Part shown: positions 49,482 to 57,614 of the stretch, piece after piece | Layout: each line of letters begins with the position of its first letter | Position numbering within the stretch: position 1 is the stretch's first letter | Source of the DNA: Vandammella animalimorsus | Lineage (GTDB): Bacteria > Pseudomonadota > Gammaproteobacteria > Burkholderiales > Burkholderiaceae_C | Reading direction: 5' to 3' | Length of the DNA: 64,000 bases | Assembly (NCBI RefSeq): GCF_002285285.1 | Contig: NZ_NSJF01000004.1 | Span: forward strand, 62,001 to 126,000 | Made by a program: the position numbers and the translations under genes | Notes under the pieces: model-generated | What the model saw: the letters and a program-made list of their open reading frames with translations, nothing else | Database searches by the model: none | What the model was told of the DNA's origin: nothing

Positions 49482-50420
49482 ATGACACCAGACCTGATCG
49501 TCTACAAAACCATGCCTGAATGGACACACAGCACCATTCCCACGGGCTTCATGCGCAACCACAACACCAAGGAGGGCACCTGGGCGCAGCTGCAAGTGCT
49601 GCAAGGCTCACTGGACTTTGCCCTGACCAGCGCCAGCGGCGAGGAGCTGCAGAGCTTCACATTCACGCCACAACAGCAGCCGCCGCTGATTGCGCCACAG
49701 CAATGGCACCGCATCGTCGCAGCCAGCGCCGATGTGCGCTGCCAACTGCGCTTTCTCTGCACGCGCGAGGACTATTTCGCCAAGAAGCACCGGCTCACCC
49801 GCACCCATTCGGAGCTGATCGAAGCCTTTGGGCAGCTGCAATTGCCCGCGCAGGCGCGCGCCCTGGATGTGGGCTGCGGCCGGGGGCGCAACAGCCTGTA
49901 CCTGGCCTTACAAGGCCTGCAGGTGCAGGCGCTGGACCACGACGCCGAGGCGCTGCAGCAACTGGCCGCGCTGGCCCGCGAAGAAGGCCTGCAGGCTCAA
50001 TTGCAATGGCAACATATCGATCTGAACCAGGCCGCCAGCCAATCGCTGATCGACCGCGCTGGCCAGTACGACCTCGTGCTCTGCACCGTGGTGCTGATGT
50101 TCCTGCAGCCACAGGCCGTGCCTGCGCTACTGGCTCAGATGCAGGCTGCCACGGCCCCAGGGGGTTACCACCTCATCGTCTGCGCCATGGACAGCGCCGA
50201 CTATCCCTGCACACAGCCATTTCCCTTCACCTTTCGCGCTGGTGAGCTGCGCGCCCACTACGCCGGCTGGCAGCTGCTCAAGTACAACGAAGACTTGGGT
50301 CATCTGCACAAGACCGATGCCAACGGCCAGCCCATTGCCATGCGCTTTGCTACCCTGCTGGCGCGCAAGCCGAACGACCCGCCCACAGCAGGAGCCGCTG
50401 AACACAAACATGATGCTTGA
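49482..50420 (+). CDS. tehB: Tellurite resistance methyltransferase TehB, long form
   Basis: 312 residues. An N-terminal cupin-like domain (VYKTMPEWTHSTIPTGFMRNHNTKEGTWAQL) is fused to a SAM-dependent methyltransferase (ALDVGCGRGRNSLYLALQG, YDLVLCTVVLMFLQPQ), the long TehB organisation seen in Haemophilus, as opposed to the short E. coli form. It volatilises or detoxifies tellurite and selenite by methylation. No tehA is adjacent. A terminator lies about 70 bp downstream. Confidence 0.88.
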   Translation: MTPDLIVYKTMPEWTHSTIPTGFMRNHNTKEGTWAQLQVLQGSLDFALTSASGEELQSFTFTPQQQPPLIAPQQWHRIVAASADVRCQLRFLCTREDYFAKKHRLTRTHSELIEAFGQLQLPAQARALDVGCGRGRNSLYLALQGLQVQALDHDAEALQQLAALAREEGLQAQLQWQHIDLNQAASQSLIDRAGQYDLVLCTVVLMFLQPQAVPALLAQMQAATAPGGYHLIVCAMDSADYPCTQPFPFTFRAGELRAHYAGWQLLKYNEDLGHLHKTDANGQPIAMRFATLLARKPNDPPTAGAAEHKHDA

Positions 50421-50737
50421 GAGCGTTTAGGGCCTGTTCAAACTCTCTGCTGAGTCACCCAGAAGCTTTGGGAGCAACCTGCAGCCTTGCAAAGGCCCAC
50501 CGGCCATCAAGTCCGGCGGGCCTTTGCAACTTTTTGTATTCCGCCCAAGCCGCCGCAAGTCGCCCCGCCGAGATTGTGTATAAGTTCTTAGCAACGCTGG
50601 ACACGGCCCTGCCATCACAACAAGGTCGGAACTTTGCTCAATCTACCGAATCAACCGCCGTCCCAGAGCTGCTCTCTGACAGGCTTTATTACAAACACTG
50701 CGACTGCGTTGCCCCAACGCGCACTCTCTCCCCCACC
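50421..50737. other. Interval between tehB and cytochrome b561: repeat end, terminator, leader
   Basis: TTTAG-GGCCTGTTCAAAC (50426-50442) matches one end of the MITE-like family. A strong terminator follows at 50487. The rest, to 50737, should contain the b561 promoter; no convincing small gene is seen. Confidence 0.6.
50487..50535 (+). terminator. Terminator downstream of tehB
   Basis: Long stem TTGCAAAGGCCC / GGGCCTTTGCAA, extended by a CCGG/CCGG pairing, followed by TTTTT at 50531-50535. Confidence 0.85.
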
Positions 50738-51298
50738 ATGCCCCCTGATCCCACACGATATTCCCGCCCCGCCATATGGCTGCACTGGTTGATGGCAGTG
50801 TCCATCATTGCTGTATTTGGCCTTGGGCTGTACATGGTCCAACTGCCCTTCTCGCCACAGAAGCTCAAACTCATCAATTGGCACAAATGGGCCGGCATAG
50901 TGATTCTTTTGCTGGCGGCCTTGCGCTTGCTGGTGCGCTTGCTGCGACGCCCTCCAGCGTTGCCGCCCGCCATGCTGCGCCACATGCCTGGCTGGCAGCA
51001 GTTCGCCCACCATGCTGTGCACCACTCCCTTTATGTGCTGTTTTTTGCCGTGCCCTTGCTGGGCTGGGCCTATAGCTCTGCGGCGGGCTTTCCCATCGTG
51101 TTGTTCGGCCAACTGCCGCTGCCCGACTGGATTGCAGCAGACCCGCAGTTGGCGCAGCGCATCAAGCCATGGCATCAATGGTCGGCGTTTGCACTGATCG
51201 GCCTGGCCAGCCTTCACATCCTGGCAGCCCTCAAGCACCAATTCATTGACCGAGATGGCCTGCTAAGGCGCATGTGGCCGGGCAAAGCCTCTTCCTGA
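50738..51298 (+). CDS. Cytochrome b561 family protein
   Basis: 186 residues, four transmembrane helices. Heme-ligand histidines fall in IWLHWLMAVSIIAVFGLGLYM, LINWHKWAGIVILLLAALRLLVR, HAVHHSLYVLFFAVPLLGWAYS and LIGLASLHILAALKHQF. It belongs to the bacterial b561/YceJ group, diheme inner-membrane electron carriers, recently linked to superoxide or quinol reactions. Two YceI-type genes follow in the same direction, the yceJ-yceI arrangement known from E. coli. Confidence 0.92.
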   Translation: MPPDPTRYSRPAIWLHWLMAVSIIAVFGLGLYMVQLPFSPQKLKLINWHKWAGIVILLLAALRLLVRLLRRPPALPPAMLRHMPGWQQFAHHAVHHSLYVLFFAVPLLGWAYSSAAGFPIVLFGQLPLPDWIAADPQLAQRIKPWHQWSAFALIGLASLHILAALKHQFIDRDGLLRRMWPGKASS

Positions 51299-51383
51299 AA
51301 ATGGCCGTGTGGCGCAGGTCACTGCAGCCTGCCGCAAGACACGACATTTCCAATACAACGTCTTTTCCACAGGAGTTCACCAT

Positions 51384-51953
51384 ATGACCAAAACCCTTGC
51401 ACTGGCCGCCGTGGCACTGGGCTGCAGCCTCGCGCCTGCCGCCTGGGCGCAGCAAAGCCTGCTGGCCCAACACAGCCGCATCGAATTCACTTTCGAGCAA
51501 TTGGGAGTGCCCGTGACCGGGCATTTCAAAGCCTTTGAAGGCGACATCGCACTCAAGCTCGACGACTTGCCCGCAAGCCGCCTGCGCCTTGATGTGGACA
51601 CCGGCAGCGCCACGCTGGGCAATGCCCAAACCGATGAAGAGATGCGCAAGCCCGCCTGGTTCAACACCGCCGCATTCCCCAAAGCCAGCTTCGTACTCAA
51701 TCAACTGCAGTCGACCGGAAAGAACGAATACCAAGCCAATGGCACGCTGACCATCAAAAACGTCAGCCACCCTGTGCAAGTGCCAGTGCGCCTGGAGGCA
51801 GCCAACGGCCATTCCGTGGCCCGGGGCAACTTCACCATCGAGCGTCTGCCCTATCAAGTCGGCTCAGGGGAATGGAGCGACACCTCCCTAGTCGCCAATC
51901 CCGTTCGCGTGCAATTTCAGCTGGCCATCCAAGGCCTGGCCTCTGCCCAATAA
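51384..51953 (+). CDS. YceI family periplasmic protein (first copy)
   Basis: 189 residues with a signal peptide (cleavage near AWAQ). The YceI lipocalin-like beta-barrel appears as SLLAQHSRIEFTFEQLGVPVTGHFKAFEGD, RKPAWFNTAAFPKASFVL and NGTLTIKNVSHPVQVPV. The family binds isoprenoid or quinone-like ligands in the periplasm. AGGAG at 51371-51375 supports the start. It sits 85 bp after the b561 gene. It diverges strongly from the next YceI copy, so they are old paralogues. Confidence 0.92.
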   Translation: MTKTLALAAVALGCSLAPAAWAQQSLLAQHSRIEFTFEQLGVPVTGHFKAFEGDIALKLDDLPASRLRLDVDTGSATLGNAQTDEEMRKPAWFNTAAFPKASFVLNQLQSTGKNEYQANGTLTIKNVSHPVQVPVRLEAANGHSVARGNFTIERLPYQVGSGEWSDTSLVANPVRVQFQLAIQGLASAQ

Positions 51954-52136
51954 GCATCAAGCCTGCAGCCGCAGGCGGCCTATGCACATACGGGCAAGTG
52001 TTGGCATCGCCCCTTGGCGAAGTGGCGTTCTGAGGCAAAGCCCAGTTGCTGCGTTTTGCCTGAAAACACCACGGCAGCACCGATTACCAGCAGCCCCTAC
52101 ATTACTGTTTTTTTACCCCCAACAGAGGAGATTCCT

Positions 52137-52718
52137 ATGCGTTTCATCACACTTGCAGCAGCCAGTGCTGCGGCCATGCTGTCCGTGACAGCGCCGGCTC
52201 AGGCTGCCAGCTACACCATCGACCCCAGCCACACCTTCGTGACTTTTGAGATCGACCACAACGGCACCTCCACCAATCGCGGTCGCTTCGACAAAGTGCA
52301 AGGCAGCATCGAATTTGATCGCGACGCCAAGACCGGCCAGGCCGACATCAGCGTCGACATGAGCTCCATCAGCACAGGCACTCCTGGCTTTGACAAGCAC
52401 CTGCAATCGGCCGACATTTTCAACGCCGAGAAATTCGCCACAGCGCGTTTCGTCAGTGAACGCTTCGTCTTCGAAGACGGGAAAATCGACGAAATCCATG
52501 GTCAGCTCACCCTGCTGGGCCAGACGCATCCCGTGACCATCGAGGCGGAAAAATTCAACTGCTATGCCAACCGCATGCTGCAAGGCCGCGAAACCTGCGG
52601 CGGAGACTTTGAGCTGACCATCGACCGCTCCCGCTGGGGCATGGATTACGCCATCCAACACGGCGCCGCCAAGGAAGTGAAGATCGTCATTCAGATCGAG
52701 GCCGCCAAAGCGCAATAA
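52137..52718 (+). CDS. YceI family periplasmic protein (second copy)
   Basis: 193 residues; the signal peptide ends at APAQA. It is close to classical YceI: YTIDPSHTFVTFEIDHNG, GRFDKVQGSIEFDRDAKTG, KHLQSADIFNAEKFATARF and LTLLGQTHPVTIEAEKFNCY. AGAGGAG lies at about 52124-52130. It carries a cysteine pair (CYANRMLQGRETC) missing from the first copy. Probably functions with cytochrome b561. Confidence 0.94.
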   Translation: MRFITLAAASAAAMLSVTAPAQAASYTIDPSHTFVTFEIDHNGTSTNRGRFDKVQGSIEFDRDAKTGQADISVDMSSISTGTPGFDKHLQSADIFNAEKFATARFVSERFVFEDGKIDEIHGQLTLLGQTHPVTIEAEKFNCYANRMLQGRETCGGDFELTIDRSRWGMDYAIQHGAAKEVKIVIQIEAAKAQ

Positions 52719-52743
52719 CGCCCCCTTGCGGCGTTCTTATCTA

Positions 52744-52820
52744 GAGACTGTCCTCAAATTCGCCGCAAATGCGTTCACCCCTGGCGGGATGTGCGACGCG
52801 AGAATTTTGAGGACAGGCGC
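52744..52820. repeat. Short palindromic element related to the MITE-like family
   Basis: About 77 bp with inverted ends GACTGTCCTCAAATTC and GAATTTTGAGGACAGGC, bordered by CTAG (52741-52744) on the left and CTTA on the right. The ends resemble the complete copy with TCC in place of TTC. Non-coding. Confidence 0.6.
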
Positions 52821-52822
52821 TT

Positions 52823-52858
52823 AAAAGCAGCCGCGCCCAATCGCGCAGCTGCTTTTTT
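52823..52858. terminator. Bidirectional terminator after the second YceI gene
   Basis: Stem AAAAGCAGC... / ...GCTGCTTTTTT with an additional CGCG/CGCG pairing, A-rich on the left and T-rich on the right. It lies between the yceI gene and the convergent transposase remnant. Confidence 0.8.
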
Positions 52859-52888
52859 ATCTATAGCCCTTGACATGGGCTCTGCGCA

Positions 52889-53302
52889 TCAAGCTGCGAG
52901 CGGGGCAGATGCAGGCATGCTCAGGGCCGCCCGCCAAGCCTGTGTGTGCAGGCCATACAACGCCAGCACATGGCTATCGATGCGCTCTCTTTGGCAACGG
53001 ATGCCCAGCACCGTTCGAGCAAACAAACGGGCCTTTTGTTGATCGACACGCGCCACACGCACACCCACGACACGCAAAGCCAACTCCAAAGCCTCATTGG
53101 CTCTGGCTTCACCCGACAGGGTCACATGCATTTTGCTGAAAGCCATGGCAGGCCAGTTTTGTCGCAACCAGCCCAGCAAGTGATCAGCCCCGCGCACTTG
53201 GCCACTCACCGCTTTGGGATGTTGCTCGGCTTGGTCAGGCAAATGCTGTACGGCGCAACAGTCCAGGCCTGCATCGGCCGCATCAATTCCCAGGTACAAC
53301 AT
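52889..53302 (-). pseudogene. IS110-family transposase remnant (N-terminal DEDD domain only)
   Basis: 137 residues with the IS110 opening MLYLGIDAADAGLDCC, the middle AFSKMHVTLSGEARANEALELAL, ALRVVGVRVARVDQQKARLFAR and RIDSHVLALYGL. The first Asp is kept, but the glutamate expected in the VHxxLE segment is Ser and the first Asp of the TDxxD motif is Glu. The C-terminal transposase domain (some 180 residues) is absent. The start has an AAAGGAT ribosome-binding site. No matching insertion-sequence ends were recognised. It is best viewed as a decayed fragment; a domesticated RuvC-like protein is a remote alternative. Confidence 0.7.
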
Positions 53303-53768
53303 GACAGCGCATCCTTTCACCGGAGCCTGCCAGCAATCTCTGCATAGGCTCTCGGACTGACTCTGGATGCCTGCATCACACTGTGTGCAAGCATCCCACT
53401 TCCTGATACGCCAGAGCCGCAACCATCGCCCCCTGCAACAAGATCTGCAAACCAATGCAGTCCTTCGCTGACGCGCCCAACCACGGCACCGGCACCCTGT
53501 CCCTGCAGGCTGCGTACGTCACAACCTGCGGAGCCACGGAGTGTGGCGAGGCCGTAGTTTGCATTTTTTTTAAATTATTTTGCGATTAATTGACATTCCA
53601 CTAGGGCTTTCATCTGATGAACGCATCTATACAGTAGGAGTTGTTTGAGAACAGCCTGCGTCGCCCATCAAGCCTCGCCAGGCCCGTCGCCTGCTGTGTT
53701 CTACACCTCTATCAGGCCACCCCAAGCCGCTTTGTTGTGTGTACTCGCACCGCGAACTTGAACAGGTC
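53303..53768. other. AT-rich non-coding interval with a repeat end
   Basis: Contains a strongly AT-rich patch (53563-53595), a possible TTGACA at 53590-53595, and at its right edge TTGAACAGGT followed by CTTAG (53768-53772), one end of the MITE-like family. No gene was recognised; a 62-codon minus-strand frame at 53376-53564 has no support. Confidence 0.5.
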
Positions 53769-56516
53769 TTAGAGCGTTTTGCCCCTGCCCATGACGGGCC
53801 CGCCCAGTGGTACCACGCGCGTGGCGCCTGGTGCGCCACCATCGCTGAAGTGGGTGTTCAGATCCACCTCCAGCGCGCCCAGAAGACTGTCCTGGTTTCC
53901 TGATGCGTTGAGCCCAGTTGCAGCCGCCGCTTGCGGCAAAGCCTTGGGCGGCAGGGGGGAGTGCACCGTCAGCAGATCTTCTGGCGGCTGGTATTGCGTC
54001 AAGGCAATGCGGGTGGCGCGCAGCATCAGGCCTTCATGATCGATGGGCACCAAAAGGCCCGCATCAAAATATGCAGCCAGTGTGCAAAGCTTCAGCAGAC
54101 AGCTTCGGCCATCGGCTGCCAGGAGTACATGCAGATGCCTTTGCTTGCTGTGCCAGACGTATTGCATACGCACGGCCACAGGGTCTGTATCCGGCGTGCG
54201 CTGTGTCATCAGTTCGAAGTATTCACCCACTGTGCGCGTGCGCGCCCATTCGAGCACTTCTGGACTCAATGCTCGCCGCTGCGCCGGCTCCTCCAGCACG
54301 ATCAGGCCAGCCAACTCCACGCCCAGCATCAACTCGACGTTCTCGCGGCTGAGGGGGATGTCGTCCACCTCGTCATGGCCAATGAAATTCTCCAGATTTT
54401 CCAGACGTGCCGATACCTGCTTGAGCTGATCGGCAGGGATGGCCTTGGAGCGGGCAAGAAAGGCCTCTTGAACCCAAGCATTGATTTGCTGAATCATGGC
54501 CTGCTGCGCCATATCCACTACCCCCACCAAGGTCAAGCCATGGCGCAGTCGCTGCAGCAACGCCGGCAGAGCCTGTGCCACGCGCCGGCGCTCGGTTCTG
54601 CTGGATTTGGCACTGCAGGCCCACATCAGCAAGGCTGCCGCGCGCTTGAAGCGCAGGGTTTCCTGACCTTTGACGCCTTCGCGCACGGCGCAAACAGCCA
54701 GCACCTCGGCCCAGGTCTTGAAGAGAAAGCTGCGCACTTCCTCTCGGATGGGCAGGTCCTGCAGCATCTTGCGCAGCTCAATGGTGAACTTGACCAGCAG
54801 CGTTTCCTTCTCCTCCACCTGCTGCGCCACGGACATGGCCTTGCCAGCCAGTTGGTTCTCGGAGAGGAATTTCTGCAGAAAGCGCTCGAACTCGGTCAAA
54901 GCCAGCTGAAACACTTTCACGCCCATGTCCGGGTACTGCTCAATGGTCTGCACGATGCGGCGCAGCTCCTGTTCCAACGCACTGCCCTGAAAGTTAGCGC
55001 CGTCAAACCCCATGGCCGCACTGCCCATGCGGTCGATGAGCCGCCGCACGGTGTGGTCCATGTCGGTAAAAAAGCTCGGATCGGCCAGCGCGATGCGCAA
55101 CACCGGCACTTGCAAGCGGGCAAACAGTACGCGCACGGCCGATGGCACGCGATCTTCGGACAGCACACTCTGGAACATCAAGGCCACCAGCTCGATGGTG
55201 GCTTTCTCGTTGGGCTGCTCAGCCCCTTCCTTGATGACCTGAGACTGCTGCAGCGCCAACTGTGCCACTTGGGCGCTGGCCTCAGGCGAGGACTGCTGGA
55301 ATGCAGTCTGTGCTTGCACGTCCTTGAGCTGCTCGACGACCTGGGCCTGCTGCACCTGCATAACTTGCATCAGCCGGGGCGTCAACACGGTCGGTTGGGT
55401 CTCCGGCACATCGCCATTGGCCGTCACGCCAGGTGAAGCCTGCACCGCATCCCCAACGACGTAGGCCATGCGCGTGAGCACATCGTGCTGCAAAGCCTGC
55501 ACTTGCTGCAGTGCCGGTTGGCCAAAGCGCGCCTGCGGCGCTTGCAACATCGGCCCCGCAGGCAGCGGAGCGCCGGGCACGAGGATCTGCGGCGCCAAGA
55601 ACTCCGCCGTTGGCGCTGCCTCGCCAGCAACCACGGCCGAGCCAGCAGCTAAGGCTTGGCCGCCCGCCACAACCTGGGTCACGATACCGCCTGCGCCCAT
55701 CCCTGGCGCATACGCCATAGCCCCTGAAGGCACCATGTGCGGCGAGGCTGGTGCACTGACCATGACAGCGCCCGGCGCCATGGGCATGACCACTGGCGTC
55801 GGAGTGGCTGCGAGTTGGGGGGCAACAGGCTCCTGACCTCTGAGTGCGGCCGAATCCCGCAAGGGGGCAGGAGCAGAGGTTGGCTTTGGGCTGATGCCTC
55901 TCTCTTCCAGAAATGCATTACTCGCTTGATAGGCTTTCAGCAGCAGATCTGCCCATTCCTTTGTGATGCCCTCCATGACCCAGGTGAAGCAGGCCTGGGG
56001 CAGGCCAGCACGGCGCCAAGCATCAACCAGGTTCTCGGCCACCTGTGTTGGCTGCACCGGGTCGTTGGGATCCAGGCGCTGGTACTCCAGCTGCAGCAGG
56101 CGCTTGCGCAATTCAGTAAAGCCTGGATCCACCTTTTCGGCCACCTGCATGCTCATGCGCGAAGAGGCAATCAAGCCTTCGATGGCGTCGTCGCTGATGA
56201 GCTGCAAATCATCAATGTCGGCCAGGCCTTCCAGTGAGCGGCGCTTTTTCACTGGTATGGGATCAGCAAAGGCCGTGCGCCAGATGTCCAACAAGCCCTG
56301 CGCCCAGCTGCGCCGCTGCAGCACATAGTCCTGATACCAGGTCTGAATGGGCACGGAGGGCGCGTTCAGATCGCGGAAATCGCTGTCGCTGAAGGCTTCG
56401 AAGCGCTGCACCACCAGCCGGTCCAGCTCAGGAATGCTGGTGCACAGGCTTTGCAGGAAGTGCTGCCTGGCCATTTTGGCCAGGGTTTCGGAGTCGTTCG
56501 GATTGGGGGTATCCAT
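53769..56516 (-). CDS. Large DUF1631-like cytoplasmic protein
   Basis: 915 residues from the ATG at 56516 (GAGGGAT upstream). The N-terminal ~230 residues are helical and charged (RQHFLQSLCTSIPELDRLVVQRFEAF), the middle ~200 residues are Ala/Pro/Gln-rich and low complexity (about residues 235-430), and the C-terminal part is helical, containing VSQVPVLRIALADPSFF-like text (LQVPVLRIALADPSFFTD) and RTVGEYFELM. This organisation and wording resemble DUF1631 proteins of beta- and gammaproteobacteria, whose function is not established. No signal peptide or membrane helix. The stop codon TAA lies inside the CTTAG border of a repeat end. Confidence 0.6.
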   Translation of the reverse strand: MDTPNPNDSETLAKMARQHFLQSLCTSIPELDRLVVQRFEAFSDSDFRDLNAPSVPIQTWYQDYVLQRRSWAQGLLDIWRTAFADPIPVKKRRSLEGLADIDDLQLISDDAIEGLIASSRMSMQVAEKVDPGFTELRKRLLQLEYQRLDPNDPVQPTQVAENLVDAWRRAGLPQACFTWVMEGITKEWADLLLKAYQASNAFLEERGISPKPTSAPAPLRDSAALRGQEPVAPQLAATPTPVVMPMAPGAVMVSAPASPHMVPSGAMAYAPGMGAGGIVTQVVAGGQALAAGSAVVAGEAAPTAEFLAPQILVPGAPLPAGPMLQAPQARFGQPALQQVQALQHDVLTRMAYVVGDAVQASPGVTANGDVPETQPTVLTPRLMQVMQVQQAQVVEQLKDVQAQTAFQQSSPEASAQVAQLALQQSQVIKEGAEQPNEKATIELVALMFQSVLSEDRVPSAVRVLFARLQVPVLRIALADPSFFTDMDHTVRRLIDRMGSAAMGFDGANFQGSALEQELRRIVQTIEQYPDMGVKVFQLALTEFERFLQKFLSENQLAGKAMSVAQQVEEKETLLVKFTIELRKMLQDLPIREEVRSFLFKTWAEVLAVCAVREGVKGQETLRFKRAAALLMWACSAKSSRTERRRVAQALPALLQRLRHGLTLVGVVDMAQQAMIQQINAWVQEAFLARSKAIPADQLKQVSARLENLENFIGHDEVDDIPLSRENVELMLGVELAGLIVLEEPAQRRALSPEVLEWARTRTVGEYFELMTQRTPDTDPVAVRMQYVWHSKQRHLHVLLAADGRSCLLKLCTLAAYFDAGLLVPIDHEGLMLRATRIALTQYQPPEDLLTVHSPLPPKALPQAAAATGLNASGNQDSLLGALEVDLNTHFSDGGAPGATRVVPLGGPVMGRGKTL

Positions 56517-56650
56517 GCCACGATCCCTCAGGAAGTTCAAAGACAGCTGCGACTGCCCTGTACATGCAATCCCGCCCCACTCACTGCCGCCACTAAAAAG
56601 CCAAAAATCTTGGACAAATCCCTGGCGGGGCAAGACGGGTGGTGGCGACT

Positions 56651-57601
56651 TTACACCACGGCGCCGGCATTGGGGTCGTTGGGATTGGCGCTACTCTTGC
56701 CCGGCTTGATCAAATCTTCACGCTTGACGCCCATCCACAGCACCAAGCCAGAGCCAACGAAGATCGACGAGTACACGCCAAACACGATGCCAATGGTCAG
56801 GGCCAGCGCAAAGTAATGCAGACTGGGGCCGCCAAAGAACAGCATGCACAGCACCATGGCCTCAGTAGAGGCGTGGGTGATGACCGTGCGGCTCATGGTG
56901 CTGGTGATGGCGTGGTCCAGCACCTGCTGTGTCGTCATCTTGCGATGTTTGCGGAACATCTCTCGCACCCGGTCGAAGATCACCACCACCTCGTTGACGG
57001 AATAGCCAAAGACGGCCAGCACGCCCGCCAACACAGCCAGCGAGAACTCCCACTGGAAAAACGAGAAGAAGCCCAGGATGATCACCACGTCATGCAGGTT
57101 GGCAATGATGGCAGCCAGGCCGAACTTCCACTCAAAGCGCAGCGCCAGGTAAATGGTGATGCCCAGCGCCACGAACAGCAGCGCCAGCAGGCCCTTTTCG
57201 GTGAGCTCGTCGCCGATTTGTGGGCCAACGAATTCGTTGCGCAGCAATTGCACGCCTGGTTCGGTCTTTTGCAGCTCCGCCAGCACTTGCGCGCTTTGCT
57301 GATCGGCGCTGGCGCCAGGCAGCACCGGCAGGCGAATCAACACATCGCGCGCCGTGCCAATGTTCTGCACCTGCACATCGCTGTAGCCCATGCCGCCCAC
57401 GCGGGAGCGCACCTGCTCCAGGTCGGCCGCCTGCGGATATTGCACCTGCATTACGGTACCGCCGGTGAACTCGACGGACAGGTTCAAGCCCTTGGTGAAC
57501 AGGAAAAACACCGAAAGCACGAACAGCACGATGGACACGACGTTGAACACCAACACGTGCCGCATGAAGGGGATGTCCCGTTTGATCTTGAAGAATTCCA
57601 T
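56651..57601 (-). CDS. secF: Protein translocase subunit SecF
   Basis: 316 residues, standard length, six transmembrane helices. It starts MEFFKIKRDIPFMRHVLVFN, with LSVEFTGGTVMQVQYP in the first periplasmic domain and the RND-type core ALRFEWKFGLAAIIANLHDVVI and GYSVNEVVVIFDRVRE. With SecD it uses the proton gradient to pull exported proteins across the inner membrane. It lies 13 bp after secD. Confidence 0.97.
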   Translation of the reverse strand: MEFFKIKRDIPFMRHVLVFNVVSIVLFVLSVFFLFTKGLNLSVEFTGGTVMQVQYPQAADLEQVRSRVGGMGYSDVQVQNIGTARDVLIRLPVLPGASADQQSAQVLAELQKTEPGVQLLRNEFVGPQIGDELTEKGLLALLFVALGITIYLALRFEWKFGLAAIIANLHDVVIILGFFSFFQWEFSLAVLAGVLAVFGYSVNEVVVIFDRVREMFRKHRKMTTQQVLDHAITSTMSRTVITHASTEAMVLCMLFFGGPSLHYFALALTIGIVFGVYSSIFVGSGLVLWMGVKREDLIKPGKSSANPNDPNAGAVV

Positions 57602-57614
57602 GCTGCGCTCTCCC

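Noticed and set aside
53376-53564. 62-codon minus-strand frame
   Set aside because: No ribosome-binding site, no recognisable motif, and an intergenic-like composition.
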